DNA of 64,000 nucleotides from JANNNF01 sp963772935 (lineage in GTDB: Bacteria > Pseudomonadota > Alphaproteobacteria > Rhodobacterales > Rhodobacteraceae). The stretch's first letter is position 1; every line of letters starts with the position of its first letter. Made by a program: the position numbers and the translations under genes. The notes under the pieces were generated by a model. The model had not been told where the DNA came from and did not search any database. It was given only the letters and a program-made list of their open reading frames with translations. The stretch spans positions 124,001-188,000 of the forward strand of contig CAVYZK010000009.1 in the NCBI GenBank assembly GCA_963772935.1, written 5' to 3'. Below, one piece after another: positions 9,780-18,192 of this stretch.

Positions 9780-9797
9780 GGAAAAGAGCAATAAATA
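9769..9797 (+). promoter_or_regulatory. Predicted hmuSTUV promoter
   Basis: TTGAAC (9769-9774), a 17-nt spacer and TAAATA (9792-9797) form a sigma-70-like promoter. The -35 lies within IRO box 1, so a repressor there would block RNA polymerase. Confidence 0.55.
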
Positions 9798-9816
9798 TCT
9801 TGATTAATAGAGTCAA
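9788..9816 (-). promoter_or_regulatory. Predicted hmuR promoter
   Basis: On the minus strand, TTGACT (9816-9811), 17 nt, then TATTGC (9793-9788). The -35 overlaps IRO box 2. The -10 is a moderate match. Confidence 0.5.
9801..9815. promoter_or_regulatory. IRO box 2, hmuR side
   Basis: TGATTAATAGAGTCA is a second TGA-N9-TCA element. It sits inside a longer dyad, CTTGA (9799-9803) and TCAAG (9813-9817). Confidence 0.65.
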
Positions 9817-9907
9817 GTATTGCTTGGCCTGAAAATCTGCGCTCCAGCCCCGCAACACACCGTTGCCCGCCAGACCCGCGCGTCCCCAGAATAAAGGATA
9901 CTGCGCC

Positions 9908-10960
9908 ATGGCCGACAGCCTTAGCCCCTCGACGATTCGTGCCCTGCGGATCGAAAACTCCAAAGCCCGCGCCCGCGATTTTGCCGAACTGCACGGCATA
10001 TCCGAGGCGGCCCTCGTCGCGGCCCATGTGGGGCAGGGAGTGACGGCCATTGCGGCGGCACCCGAAGGGTTGATGCCTCTGGTCAAGACCATGGGCGAAG
10101 TGATGGCCCTGACCCGCAACGCATCGTGCGTGCATGAAAGGGTGGGGGTCTACGACGGCTTTCATGCCGGTCCCCATGCCCAGATGATCCTCGGGGCTGA
10201 GATCGATATGCGGATGTTCCCGTCGCATTGGAAATTTGCCTTTGCGGTGGAAGATGTCTCCGACGATGGCGTGAAGCGCAGCCTGCAAGTATTCGATGCG
10301 GCGGGGGATGCTGTTCACAAGGTGCATCTGAAACCTGCGTCTGACGTGGCCGCGTTTGATGCACTTGTGGCGGCCTTGCGTCTGGATGTGCAATCCGAAA
10401 CGCTGGACCTTGCCCCGCGCAAACCCACCGACCCGGCCAAGGGCGATGCCGCCGCCGCCGACGATCTGCGCGGCCATTGGGACCGGATGACCGACACCCA
10501 TCAGTTCATGGGCCTGATGCCCAAGCTGAAGATGAACCGCCTTGGCGCCTACCGCATGGCCGGTGCCCCCTATGTGCGCGCCCTGGCCCCCGAGGCCGTG
10601 ACGCTGGCGCTGCATGCGGCGGCCAATGATGCGATCCCGCTGATGATTTTCGTGGGCAACGCGGGCTGCATTCAGATTCACGGCGGGTTGATCGAAAAGG
10701 TCGTGCCGATGGGGCCGTGGATCAACGTGATGGACCCGCGCTTCAACCTGCACCTGCGTGCAGACCACATTGCGGAAGTCTATTGCGTGAACAAACCCAC
10801 CGCGCGTGGGGCCGCGATCAGCATCGAGGCGTTTGATGCGGACGGTGGTCTGATCCTGCAAATCTTTGGCTATCGCAAGGACGTGGCCCCCGATGCGTGG
10901 AATGCGCTGACCCTGACCCTGCCGTCGCTTGTGACCGAACCCGCCGAGGTGATGGCATGA
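9908..10960 (+). CDS. hmuS: Haem-degrading / haem-trafficking factor HmuS
   Basis: 350-residue cytoplasmic protein of the HemS/ChuS/HmuS family with the usual duplicated fold: half one around HVGQGVTAIAAAPEG to HVGQGV-like motifs, half two around HQFMGLMPKLKMNRLGAYRMAG. It binds haem delivered by HmuTUV and releases iron by degradation or shuttles haem. The ATG at 9908 has AAGGA ten nt upstream; an in-frame start at 9863 is less likely. It is the first gene of hmuSTUV and its stop overlaps the hmuT start (ATGA). Confidence 0.9.
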   Translation: MADSLSPSTIRALRIENSKARARDFAELHGISEAALVAAHVGQGVTAIAAAPEGLMPLVKTMGEVMALTRNASCVHERVGVYDGFHAGPHAQMILGAEIDMRMFPSHWKFAFAVEDVSDDGVKRSLQVFDAAGDAVHKVHLKPASDVAAFDALVAALRLDVQSETLDLAPRKPTDPAKGDAAAADDLRGHWDRMTDTHQFMGLMPKLKMNRLGAYRMAGAPYVRALAPEAVTLALHAAANDAIPLMIFVGNAGCIQIHGGLIEKVVPMGPWINVMDPRFNLHLRADHIAEVYCVNKPTARGAAISIEAFDADGGLILQIFGYRKDVAPDAWNALTLTLPSLVTEPAEVMA

Positions 10961-11829
10961 TCCGGGGTGGCGTGGGCGCGCTGCATCTTGGCCTGACACT
11001 GGCACTTGGCGGAGCGGCGATTGCGACATCGGTGCTGGCCGCAGGCAAGCCTGCGCGGATCGTGTCGCTTGGCGGGTCGGTCACCGAAATCGCCGTGGCC
11101 CTGGGCGCGGGGGACCGGCTGGTGGGGCGCGATTCCACCTCGACCTACCCTGAAACCGTCATGGCGCTGCCCGAGGTCGGCTACATCCGGGCGCTGTCGC
11201 CTGAAGGGGTGCTGTCACTGGCCCCCGACCTTATCGTGGCTGAACATGACGCAGGCCCGCCCGAGGCTGTGGGCGTGCTGACCGCCGCAGGGGTGCCCTT
11301 TGCCATCATGCCGGGCGATCCGTCGCCCGCAGGTGTGCTGGCCAAGATCACCGCCGTTGCGACCGCCTTGGGAGAGGATCAGGCCGGGGCCGATCTCGTG
11401 GCGCAGGTTTCGGCGGGATTGGATCAGGCACAGGCCCGTGCGGCGGCGGTGCCGGCCCCGAAAAAGGTGCTGTTCGTGTTGTCCCTGCAAGGCGGGCGCA
11501 TCATGGCGGGCGGGGCGGGATCGTCTGCCGAAGGGATCATTGCCCTTGCAGGCGGCGTCAACGCGGCCACAGGTTTTGACGGCTACAAACAGATGACGGA
11601 TGAGGCCGTGATTGCCGCCGCCCCCGATGCCATCGTGATGATGGATCGCGAAGGCGACCTTGCCATCAATGATGCCGACATCATGGACAACGCCGCCCTT
11701 GCCACCACGCCTGCGGCACAGAACGGCAAGATCATCCGCATGAACGGCTCGCTTCTGCTGGGCTTTGGTCCCCGCACGCCTGACGCCGCGAAACTGCTGT
11801 ATGACGCGCTTTACGGCGCGCAAGGCTGA
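10957..11829 (+). CDS. hmuT: Haem ABC transporter periplasmic binding protein
   Basis: 290 residues with an N-terminal signal peptide (GLTLALGGAAIATSVLAAG) and a class III periplasmic binding fold: RIVSLGGSVTEIAVALGAGD, LSPEGVLSLAPDLIVAEHDAGP, and near the C-terminus MNGSLLLGFGPRTPDAAKLL. It captures haem in the periplasm and hands it to HmuU. Translationally coupled to hmuS (ATGA overlap). hmuU follows after 3 nt. Confidence 0.9.
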   Translation: MIRGGVGALHLGLTLALGGAAIATSVLAAGKPARIVSLGGSVTEIAVALGAGDRLVGRDSTSTYPETVMALPEVGYIRALSPEGVLSLAPDLIVAEHDAGPPEAVGVLTAAGVPFAIMPGDPSPAGVLAKITAVATALGEDQAGADLVAQVSAGLDQAQARAAAVPAPKKVLFVLSLQGGRIMAGGAGSSAEGIIALAGGVNAATGFDGYKQMTDEAVIAAAPDAIVMMDREGDLAINDADIMDNAALATTPAAQNGKIIRMNGSLLLGFGPRTPDAAKLLYDALYGAQG

Positions 11830-11832
11830 CCC

Positions 11833-12909
11833 ATGGTTGCCCTTCCCAACCTTCGCACCATGGCACCCACCGATGGCGACCGCACCCTGCGGGCGCGCCG
11901 GGCGACGGGGTGGTTGCTTGGTGCGCTGATCGTGGCAGCGGTGGCGTCCATCGGCACCGGGGCTGCGGGCGTGTCGCTGCCCACCATTCTGCACGCAGTA
12001 TTCCGTGGGGAAGGTCTGTCCACGCGGGATGCAGTGATCCTGCTGGACATCCGCTTGCCGCGCCTGTGCATGGGTGTGCTGATCGGGGCCGCCTTGGCGG
12101 TATCCGGCGCGCTGATGCAGGGGCTGTTCCGCAACCCGCTCGCCGATCCCGGCACTGTGGGCGTTGGGGCGGGGGCGAGCCTTGGGGCGGTCACCGCCAT
12201 CGTTCTGGGCAGCGCCTTGCCCTTTGGCATCGGGGCGGCACTCGGCGGGCATCTGGTATCGGTGCTGGCCTTTGGTGGCGGGTGGGTGGTGACGCTGGTG
12301 CTGTACCGCATCGCCACCCGGGGCGGGCAAACATCGGTCGCGACCATGCTGCTGGCGGGCATCGCCTTGGCGGCCCTCGCGATGGCGCTGACGGGGATCA
12401 TGATCTTTCTGGCCGATGACCGCCAGTTGCGCGATCTGACCTTCTGGGGCCTTGGGTCGCTGGCCGGGGCAAGCTGGGCCAAGATCATTGCCGCCACCCC
12501 GCTGATTCTGCCCGTGCTGATCGGCGCACCGTTGCTGGCGCGCGGCCTGAACGGGCTGGCACTGGGCGAGGCGCAGGCCGCCCACATGGGCGTGCCGGTC
12601 GAACGCATCAAGCGCCTGACCGTGCTGGGCGTGGCTGCGGCAACCGGGGCTGCGGTGGCGGTGTCGGGGGGCATCGGCTTTGTCGGCATCGTGGTGCCGC
12701 ATCTGTTGCGGCTGGCGACCGGGCCGGATCATCGGCCCCTGCTGCCCAACGCGGCGCTTCTGGGGGCAACCCTGCTGATCTGCGCCGACATGATCGCGCG
12801 CAGCATCGTGGCCCCCGCCGAACTGCCCATCGGCATCATCACCGCCGCCTTGGGTGCCCCTGTGTTCTTGTGGATTTTGCTGCGCGGACGCGGCCTTGCG
12901 GGGATATGA
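11833..12909 (+). CDS. hmuU: Haem ABC transporter permease (FecCD type)
   Basis: 358 residues with about ten membrane segments of the BtuC/FecCD family. Diagnostic stretches include RLPRLCMGVLIGAALAVSGA near residue 80, FRNPLADPGTVGVGAGASLG, LTFWGLGSL and GIGFVGIVVPHLLRL. It forms the inner-membrane channel for haem with HmuV and receives substrate from HmuT. It lies in a tight operon, 3 nt either side of its neighbours. Confidence 0.93.
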   Translation: MVALPNLRTMAPTDGDRTLRARRATGWLLGALIVAAVASIGTGAAGVSLPTILHAVFRGEGLSTRDAVILLDIRLPRLCMGVLIGAALAVSGALMQGLFRNPLADPGTVGVGAGASLGAVTAIVLGSALPFGIGAALGGHLVSVLAFGGGWVVTLVLYRIATRGGQTSVATMLLAGIALAALAMALTGIMIFLADDRQLRDLTFWGLGSLAGASWAKIIAATPLILPVLIGAPLLARGLNGLALGEAQAAHMGVPVERIKRLTVLGVAAATGAAVAVSGGIGFVGIVVPHLLRLATGPDHRPLLPNAALLGATLLICADMIARSIVAPAELPIGIITAALGAPVFLWILLRGRGLAGI

Positions 12910-12912
12910 ACC

Positions 12913-13692
12913 ATGCTGACAACAATTGACCTGTGCGCCGCTTTGGGTGGAAAACCCGTGCTGCATGACATCGGCTTTACGGCCCGCCCGGGGCAGGTGA
13001 CGGCCATCGTCGGCCCGAACGGGTCGGGCAAGACCACCTTGCTGCGGGCGCTGACGGGCGATCTGCACTATGCGGGGTCAGCGGTGCTGAACGGGCTAGA
13101 GGTGGCGGGGGCCAAACCGGTGACCCTTGCCGCCATCCGGGCCGTGCTGTCGCAATCGACGCAACTGGCGTTTCCCTTCACGGTGTTGGAGGTGGTCCGT
13201 CTGGGCCTGTTGTCAGGCATACAGACCACCGCTGCCGCGAACCTGCCGCACCAAGCCTTGTCCGAGGTGGGGCTTGACGGCTATGCCGGGCGCAGTTTTC
13301 AGGAACTGTCGGGGGGTGAACAAGCCCGCGTCCATCTGGCCCGCGTGCTGGTGCAGGTGTGGGAGCCTGTCGGCACCGCGGGCCCACGCTGGTTGTTCCT
13401 CGACGAACCCGTGGCCAGTCTGGACATTGGCCATCAGTTGCAGGTCATGCACCTTGCCCGCCGCTTTGCCGATGCGGGCGGCGGGGTGGTGGCGGTGATG
13501 CACGATCTGAACCTGACCGCGATGTTTGCCGCCCATGTGGCACTGCTGTCGCAGGGCAGGCTGGCCGCACAAGGGCGCCCCGAGGATGTGCTGACCAACG
13601 CCCGCCTGTCGGCGGCCTATGGCTGCCAATTGCGCGTCAACACTGCGCCTGCATCAGGCCAATGGATATTGCCGCAGGCGGTTGAGGCGTGA
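12913..13692 (+). CDS. hmuV: Haem ABC transporter ATP-binding protein
   Basis: 259-residue ABC ATPase. Walker A is GPNGSGKTTLL, the signature is LSGGEQARVHLARVL, Walker B is WLFLDEPVASLD and the H-loop is AVMHDLNLTAMFA. It energises HmuU. Last gene of the haem operon. Downstream, CGGGCAG (13703-13709) and CTGCCCG (13734-13740) could form a long-loop hairpin but lack a U-tract. Confidence 0.92.
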   Translation: MLTTIDLCAALGGKPVLHDIGFTARPGQVTAIVGPNGSGKTTLLRALTGDLHYAGSAVLNGLEVAGAKPVTLAAIRAVLSQSTQLAFPFTVLEVVRLGLLSGIQTTAAANLPHQALSEVGLDGYAGRSFQELSGGEQARVHLARVLVQVWEPVGTAGPRWLFLDEPVASLDIGHQLQVMHLARRFADAGGGVVAVMHDLNLTAMFAAHVALLSQGRLAAQGRPEDVLTNARLSAAYGCQLRVNTAPASGQWILPQAVEA

Positions 13693-13761
13693 AGTAAGGG
13701 GTCGGGCAGGACCGGGGACCGAAAATCACGTCTCTGCCCGTAAAGGATAGGGTACAAAAGT

Positions 13762-13790
13762 TTGGCATAGCATAATCGCTTGGTGTAAAT
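13762..13790 (+). promoter_or_regulatory. Possible promoter of the crp-like gene
   Basis: TTGGCA (13762-13767), 17 nt, GTAAAT (13785-13790). This is the best sigma-70-like pair in the 245-nt gap between hmuV and the regulator. The -10 is weak. Confidence 0.3.
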
Positions 13791-13936
13791 GTCCTGTGAC
13801 GCCAGTTTGCCCGTATGGCAGCCTTTGCGCTGTTCCCTTGGGAACTCGGTCGCAGCCAAGGTTGCGCGCCAAGGGCGGGCGCATTAGGCTTTGGTCATCC
13901 TTTGGCACGGTGGCGAAATCCGATGGGGCAAGCCCA

Positions 13937-14647
13937 ATGATCCCTCAGCCTGACAAACGCACGCTGGCCTTCTGGCGGTCCTTCGCGATGTTCGACGGGC
14001 TGGACGATGCGACCCTGGCCCGCATCGCGGGGGCCGCAATGCCGCGCGACTGGGCGGGCGGCGCGATGCTGTTTCAACGCGGCGATGTGGGCGATTATCT
14101 GGTGGCGATCCGCACCGGGCGGGTGCGCCTGTCCATCGGGTCGGCGCAGGGGCGCGAGCTGATCTTGCGCCACGCGGACCCCGGCGATCTGCTGGGGGAA
14201 CTGGCGCTGTTTGACGCGGCCCCCCGGTCTGCCGATGCCACTGCGGCGGTGGCGACCAGCGGCTATGTGCTACACCGGGCGGGGTTTCTGGCGGTGGCGG
14301 ATGCCGCCCCTGCGCTGATGCAATCGGTCACACGCTATCTGTGCACCCGGCTGCGGGAAACCACCGATCAGTTGGAAGGGATCGCCCTCTATCCACTGGA
14401 GGCCCGTCTGGCGCGGTTCTTCCTGTTCACCCTGCGGCAGATTCACGGGGCGGACATGCCGCCCGACCCCAGCCTGCGGCTGGATATCACCCAGTCCGAA
14501 ATGGCCGCTGTTCTGGGGGCCAGCCGCCCCAAGGTCAACCGGGCGCTGCAAGCCCTGCGGGATGCAGGGGCGGTGGTGCGGCAGGGCGATGTGCTGATCT
14601 GCCGGGTGGATAGCCTGCTGCGCCTGTCGGAACCCGAGGCCGAATGA
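13937..14647 (+). CDS. CRP/FNR-family cyclic-nucleotide-responsive regulator
   Basis: 236 residues. The N-terminal cNMP-binding barrel has LLGELALFDAAPRSADATA, which retains the Glu and Arg-Ser pair that contacts the cyclic phosphate in CRP. The C-terminal winged helix is LDITQSEMAAVLGASRPKVN RALQALRDAG. It has no N-terminal cysteine cluster as in FNR. Its stop overlaps the start of a nucleotide cyclase (ATGA at 14644), which strongly suggests that it responds to the cyclic nucleotide made next door. The ATG at 13937 is chosen over a 47-residue upstream extension without domain character. Confidence 0.85.
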   Translation: MIPQPDKRTLAFWRSFAMFDGLDDATLARIAGAAMPRDWAGGAMLFQRGDVGDYLVAIRTGRVRLSIGSAQGRELILRHADPGDLLGELALFDAAPRSADATAAVATSGYVLHRAGFLAVADAAPALMQSVTRYLCTRLRETTDQLEGIALYPLEARLARFFLFTLRQIHGADMPPDPSLRLDITQSEMAAVLGASRPKVNRALQALRDAGAVVRQGDVLICRVDSLLRLSEPEAE

Positions 14648-16432
14648 TCAACCCGCGCCCTGTGCGGCTGTGGTTGCAAGCCGCCGTTGCGGGGCTGACG
14701 CTGCTGCTGGCAGCGGGGGTCTGGCTGGCCCCTGCGTGGCTGGTGCTGGCGCAGGATCAGGTATTTGACCGGGTGCTCGGGGCGATGCCTATGGCGGCAG
14801 ACCCGTCGCTGCAGGTGGTAGATATTGGCGCGGTCGATGATACCGGGCAGGCATGGAGCAGGGCCGCCACCGCCCGTCTGGTGCAGCGCGTCACCATGGG
14901 CAAACCCGCCGCCATTGGGTTCGACATTCTGTTCGCGGGGGATTGTGACGGGGTGCCCGCCACCTCGGCCTTGGCGTTGGGGCTGCATAGGGTGCCGACC
15001 GTTCTGGGGTTTCTGATAAGCGATATCAGTACTTTGCCGCCCACACCTAATCCAATATCTCAACTGTCGCCGCCCGAACCATGGGATGCCCCGGGGGCCG
15101 AGACGGCGTGCCCGATCCTGTCGCGCGCCAGTCAAGGCGGCAGCGTCGATGTCGTTGGTGGGGGACGCCGATGCCCTTATCCGCCGGGTGCCAGCCGTGG
15201 TGCGGGTGGCGGGGCGGCTTTACCCGACGCTGGCCTTGGCGCTGGTGCAGATCGCGCGGCCAGACGGGCCCGCACCCGTGCTGGACCGTTTAGGGCAGGC
15301 TCGCTTTATCCCCACGCCGCAGGCGCTATGGGATCAGCGCACTGTCGCCGCAGTTGATGTGCTGACGGGTGCCGTGCCCGCCGATAAGTTCAAGGGCAAC
15401 ATTGTTCTGGTCGGCTCCAGCCTGCCCAGCCGGGGCGGTTTGCGCGCAACGCACACCAGCCCGGTGCATCCGTCGGTGCAAATCCATGCCGATCTTGTGC
15501 AGGGGCTGCTAACGGATGCCCAGCCGTTCCGCCCGGCAAGCGCCCCGCTGTGGGAGGCGGGATTTGTGTTGGCGGCGGGGGGCATTGTTCTGATCCTGCT
15601 GCGGGTGCTGACAGCGGTGCCGATGCTGGCGGTCATGCTGGGCGTCGTCGGGCTGTGGACGGCGGCCGCGCTGATGCTGGCGCGTACCGCGCAGGCGCTG
15701 ATCGACCCGGCCTTTCCCGCCATGGCCGCGCTGTCTGTGGCCTTGCTGGCGCTGATCGGGCAGGCGGCGGCAAGTGCGCGGGCCGAGGCCGCGCTGCGCG
15801 CCCGCATGTCACAAGTGCTGCCCGCCGCCGTGGTGGCGCGTATTGCCGCCAGCCCGGGGTTGCTGCGGCTGAAGGGGGAATCGCGGGTGGTCACCGCGCT
15901 GTTCACCGATATCGAAGGCTTCAGCGCCACCACCCGGCAGATGCCGCCCGAGGCGCTGGTGGCCTTGCTGGACCGCTATTTCACCCTGATCACCGCGATT
16001 GCCCTGCGCCATGGCGGGATGATCGACAAGATCGTGGGTGACGGCTTGCTGGCCCTGTTCAACGCGCCGTTGGACCAGCCGGGTCACGTCGACGCAGCCC
16101 TTGCCTGTGCGGCTGAGATGCTGGCCGCGACCGAAACCCTGCGACGCGCCCCCGATCTGGGTGGTCCGCTGGGGCGCACGCGGATTGGCATTGAATCCGG
16201 CCCTGCCATCCTGGGGGATGTCGGGTCAGGCGCGCGCATCGACTATACGGCGCATGGCGATGCGGTGAACCTTGCCGCCCGGTTGCAAGCCGCCAACAAG
16301 ACGCTGGGCACGGCCATCTGCATCGGTCCGGGGGCTGCGGCGCAGGCGACAGTGGTGCTGCGGCCCTTGGGCGAGGTGGATATTCGCAGCTTTGGGGTGC
16401 TAAGCCTGCATACCTTGGCCGATCGCCCGTAA
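14644..16432 (+). CDS. CHASE2-domain adenylate/guanylate cyclase (frameshifted)
   Basis: About 595 residues after correcting one shift. Order: N-terminal TM helix, periplasmic CHASE2 sensor (DQVFDRV ... QVVDIGAVDD ... AIGFDILF ... RRVPAVVRVAGRLYPTLALA), about three TM helices, then a class III cyclase domain (VTALFTDIEGFSATTRQMPP ... GGMIDKIVGDGLLALFNAP ... YTAHGDAVNLAARLQAANK). The metal-binding Asp pair and the GDG loop are visible. CHASE2 homology passes from one frame to the next at a five-G run (15160-15164), so one G appears surplus. The gene overlaps the CRP-like regulator and probably supplies its ligand. Intact but mis-sequenced is more likely than a true pseudogene. Confidence 0.82.
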
Positions 16433-16513
16433 GATGTTTTTGACGCTTGAGGCGGTTTGTATCCATATGGTTTTGCAACGGTGGCGTATTGAAACGGCCT
16501 TCGGCAATCAATA

Positions 16514-16579
16514 GTTTCCAAATGAAGAAACTTTTGATTGCATCCTGTGTCGGAAACCTATACTTTCCAAAATTGGAAA
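16514..16579 (+). promoter_or_regulatory. Two operator-like dyads and -10 upstream of the GST operon
   Basis: Site 1 is GTTTCCAAATGAAGAAAC (16514-16531), with 5-bp arms. Site 2 is TTTCCAAAATTGGAAA (16564-16579), a perfect 7-bp dyad around AA. A -10-like TATACT (16559-16564) abuts site 2; the nearest -35-like TTGATT (16534-16539) is 19 nt away. The ArsR protein encoded two genes on is the obvious candidate binder. Confidence 0.5.
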
Positions 16580-16594
16580 CCATAGGTGTACGCC

Positions 16595-17284
16595 ATGCCC
16601 ATCAGCCTTTATTCCCACCCGCTGGCTTCGTTCTGCCACAAGGTTCTGATCGCACTATACGAGGCAGAAACGGAGTTCGACGCCATTCTGGTGGATGCTG
16701 CAAACCCCGGTGATCACGCGAAATTCCTTGATCTCTGGCCCGTCGGCAAGATGCCGGTCCTGCATGACAGCGGTCGGAACAAGACCATTCCGGAATCAAC
16801 CATCATTGTCGAATATCTGGATCAGCATGCGCCAGGACGGCACCAGATGCTGCCTGCCGACCCTGAAACCCGGCTTGAGGCGCGGTTGTGGGACAGGTTT
16901 TTCGACCTTCACGTACAAGACCCGATGCAACGCATCGTTTTTGACAAGCTACGTCCCGAAGACGAGCGCGACCCGCTGGCGGTGGCGGCTGCAGAGCAGC
17001 GGCTTGTCACAGCCTATGACATGATCGAAAAACGCATGACGGGCAGGACGTGGGTGGTCGGTGATAACTTCAGCCTTGCTGACTGTGCCGCCGCCCCGGC
17101 CTTGTTCTTTGCAGCTATCATCCTGCCCTTCGGTTTCAACCAGCCCGCATTGCGCGCCTATTTTGAACGGCTGACCGACCGTCCGTCCTTCCGGCGTGTG
17201 CTGATCGAGGCGCAACCCTATTTCCAATACTTTCCGTTCCGGGACCGGATGCCAGAGCAGTTTCTGAGCATGCGCGTTAACTGA
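16595..17284 (+). CDS. Glutathione S-transferase family protein
   Basis: 229 residues. The N-terminal thioredoxin-like domain has SLYSHPLASFCHKVLIALYE, VGKMPVLHD and the glutathione-contacting PESTIIVEYL. The C-terminal all-alpha domain has WVVGDNFSLADCAAAPALFF. It probably conjugates or isomerises electrophiles in the cytoplasm. The ATG at 16595 (MPISLYSH) is preferred to a GTG at 16586. First of three co-directional genes with an ArsR regulator and an SRPBCC protein. Confidence 0.85.
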   Translation: MPISLYSHPLASFCHKVLIALYEAETEFDAILVDAANPGDHAKFLDLWPVGKMPVLHDSGRNKTIPESTIIVEYLDQHAPGRHQMLPADPETRLEARLWDRFFDLHVQDPMQRIVFDKLRPEDERDPLAVAAAEQRLVTAYDMIEKRMTGRTWVVGDNFSLADCAAAPALFFAAIILPFGFNQPALRAYFERLTDRPSFRRVLIEAQPYFQYFPFRDRMPEQFLSMRVN

Positions 17285-17285
17285 C

Positions 17286-17630
17286 ATGCAGCACAGCCAG
17301 ACCCCCGTTCTGCTTAGCGCCATCTTTCATGCGCTGTCCGATGATAACCGGCGTGAGATGGTGGTGCGGCTTGCGACAGGCCGTCTGTCGGTGTCAGAAC
17401 TGGCCGAACCGTTGGGACTGCGATTGCCCGCCGCTGTCAAGCATCTGGCATTGCTGGAACAAAGCGGGCTGGTCGTATCACAGAAGCACGGCAGAGTCCG
17501 ATCCTACTGCATCCAGCCCTCGGCGTTCAGCAGCATCAGCCAATGGATCGCCGAACGTGATGTCGCCATCAATGCAGCATTTGATCGGCTGGAACAGGCC
17601 ATCGCCGAATTTCCTGAGGACATTGCATGA
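17286..17630 (+). CDS. ArsR-family winged-helix regulator
   Basis: 114 residues with an ArsR/SmtB HTH: FHALSDDNRREMVVRLATG, LSVSELAEPLGLRLPAAVKH and the beta-wing VVSQKHGRVRSYCI. There is no CxC metal site in the recognition helix, so it is of the non-metal type commonly paired with SRPBCC proteins. It starts 1 nt after the GST stop, and its own stop overlaps the next start (ATGA). Likely autoregulator via the dyads at 16514-16579. Confidence 0.88.
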   Translation: MQHSQTPVLLSAIFHALSDDNRREMVVRLATGRLSVSELAEPLGLRLPAAVKHLALLEQSGLVVSQKHGRVRSYCIQPSAFSSISQWIAERDVAINAAFDRLEQAIAEFPEDIA

Positions 17631-18106
17631 CCAACACCATCGAACACACCAGTTTTGTCATCGAACGAAAGCTCGCAACCAATCCCGGCCATGCGTTTCG
17701 CTTCTGGTCGGACGCCAGTCTGAAAGTACGCTGGAACAGCTGCCATCCTGACTGGACCGTTGAAGAAGACCAGTTTGATTTCCGGGTTGGCGGCGGCGAG
17801 AGAAAGCGGTGGCGGACGCAAGAAGGGCAGGTGCAGACCTTCGTAGCGCATTACCTCGATATCGTGACCGACCATCGGATCATTTATGCCTATGAAATGA
17901 GCTTTGCCGACGTGCGTCTGTCGGCATCCCTCGTGACAATCCTGCTGGCCGCGTCCGGTCTGAAAACTCGTATGACCTATACCGAACAGGTCGCGATTCT
18001 GGCGGGTGCCGCGGGGGCACGGCAACAGCGGTTGATGGGCACCGAGCAGGGAATTGACCGGTTGGTCGAGGTCATCGGGCTGGCGGTGGGCCTTTCTGGC
18101 GATTGA
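17627..18106 (+). CDS. SRPBCC / AHSA1-like domain protein
   Basis: 159 residues of the START/Bet v1 superfamily (Activator of Hsp90 ATPase 1-like). Features: VIERKLATNPGHAFRFWSD, the WNSCHPDWTVEEDQFDFRVG strand region and an amphipathic C-terminal helix (GTEQGIDRLVEVI). These proteins bind hydrophobic ligands in a cavity; the ligand is unknown. ArsR-SRPBCC pairs with detoxification genes are common, so a role beside the GST in handling a hydrophobic toxicant is inferred. Confidence 0.8.
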   Translation: MTNTIEHTSFVIERKLATNPGHAFRFWSDASLKVRWNSCHPDWTVEEDQFDFRVGGGERKRWRTQEGQVQTFVAHYLDIVTDHRIIYAYEMSFADVRLSASLVTILLAASGLKTRMTYTEQVAILAGAAGARQQRLMGTEQGIDRLVEVIGLAVGLSGD

Positions 18107-18192
18107 ACGCCCCTCGTGTCCGACTGAATACTTGGTTCCGCAAGGGGCGACACTGGGCCAGCTTTTCCGGGTCAGCGTTACGGGCCGCTGAT

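Noticed and set aside
14644..15357. Separate CHASE2-only protein and separate cyclase gene
   Set aside because: CHASE2 homology is continuous across the five-G run at 15160, so one frameshifted gene is more economical.
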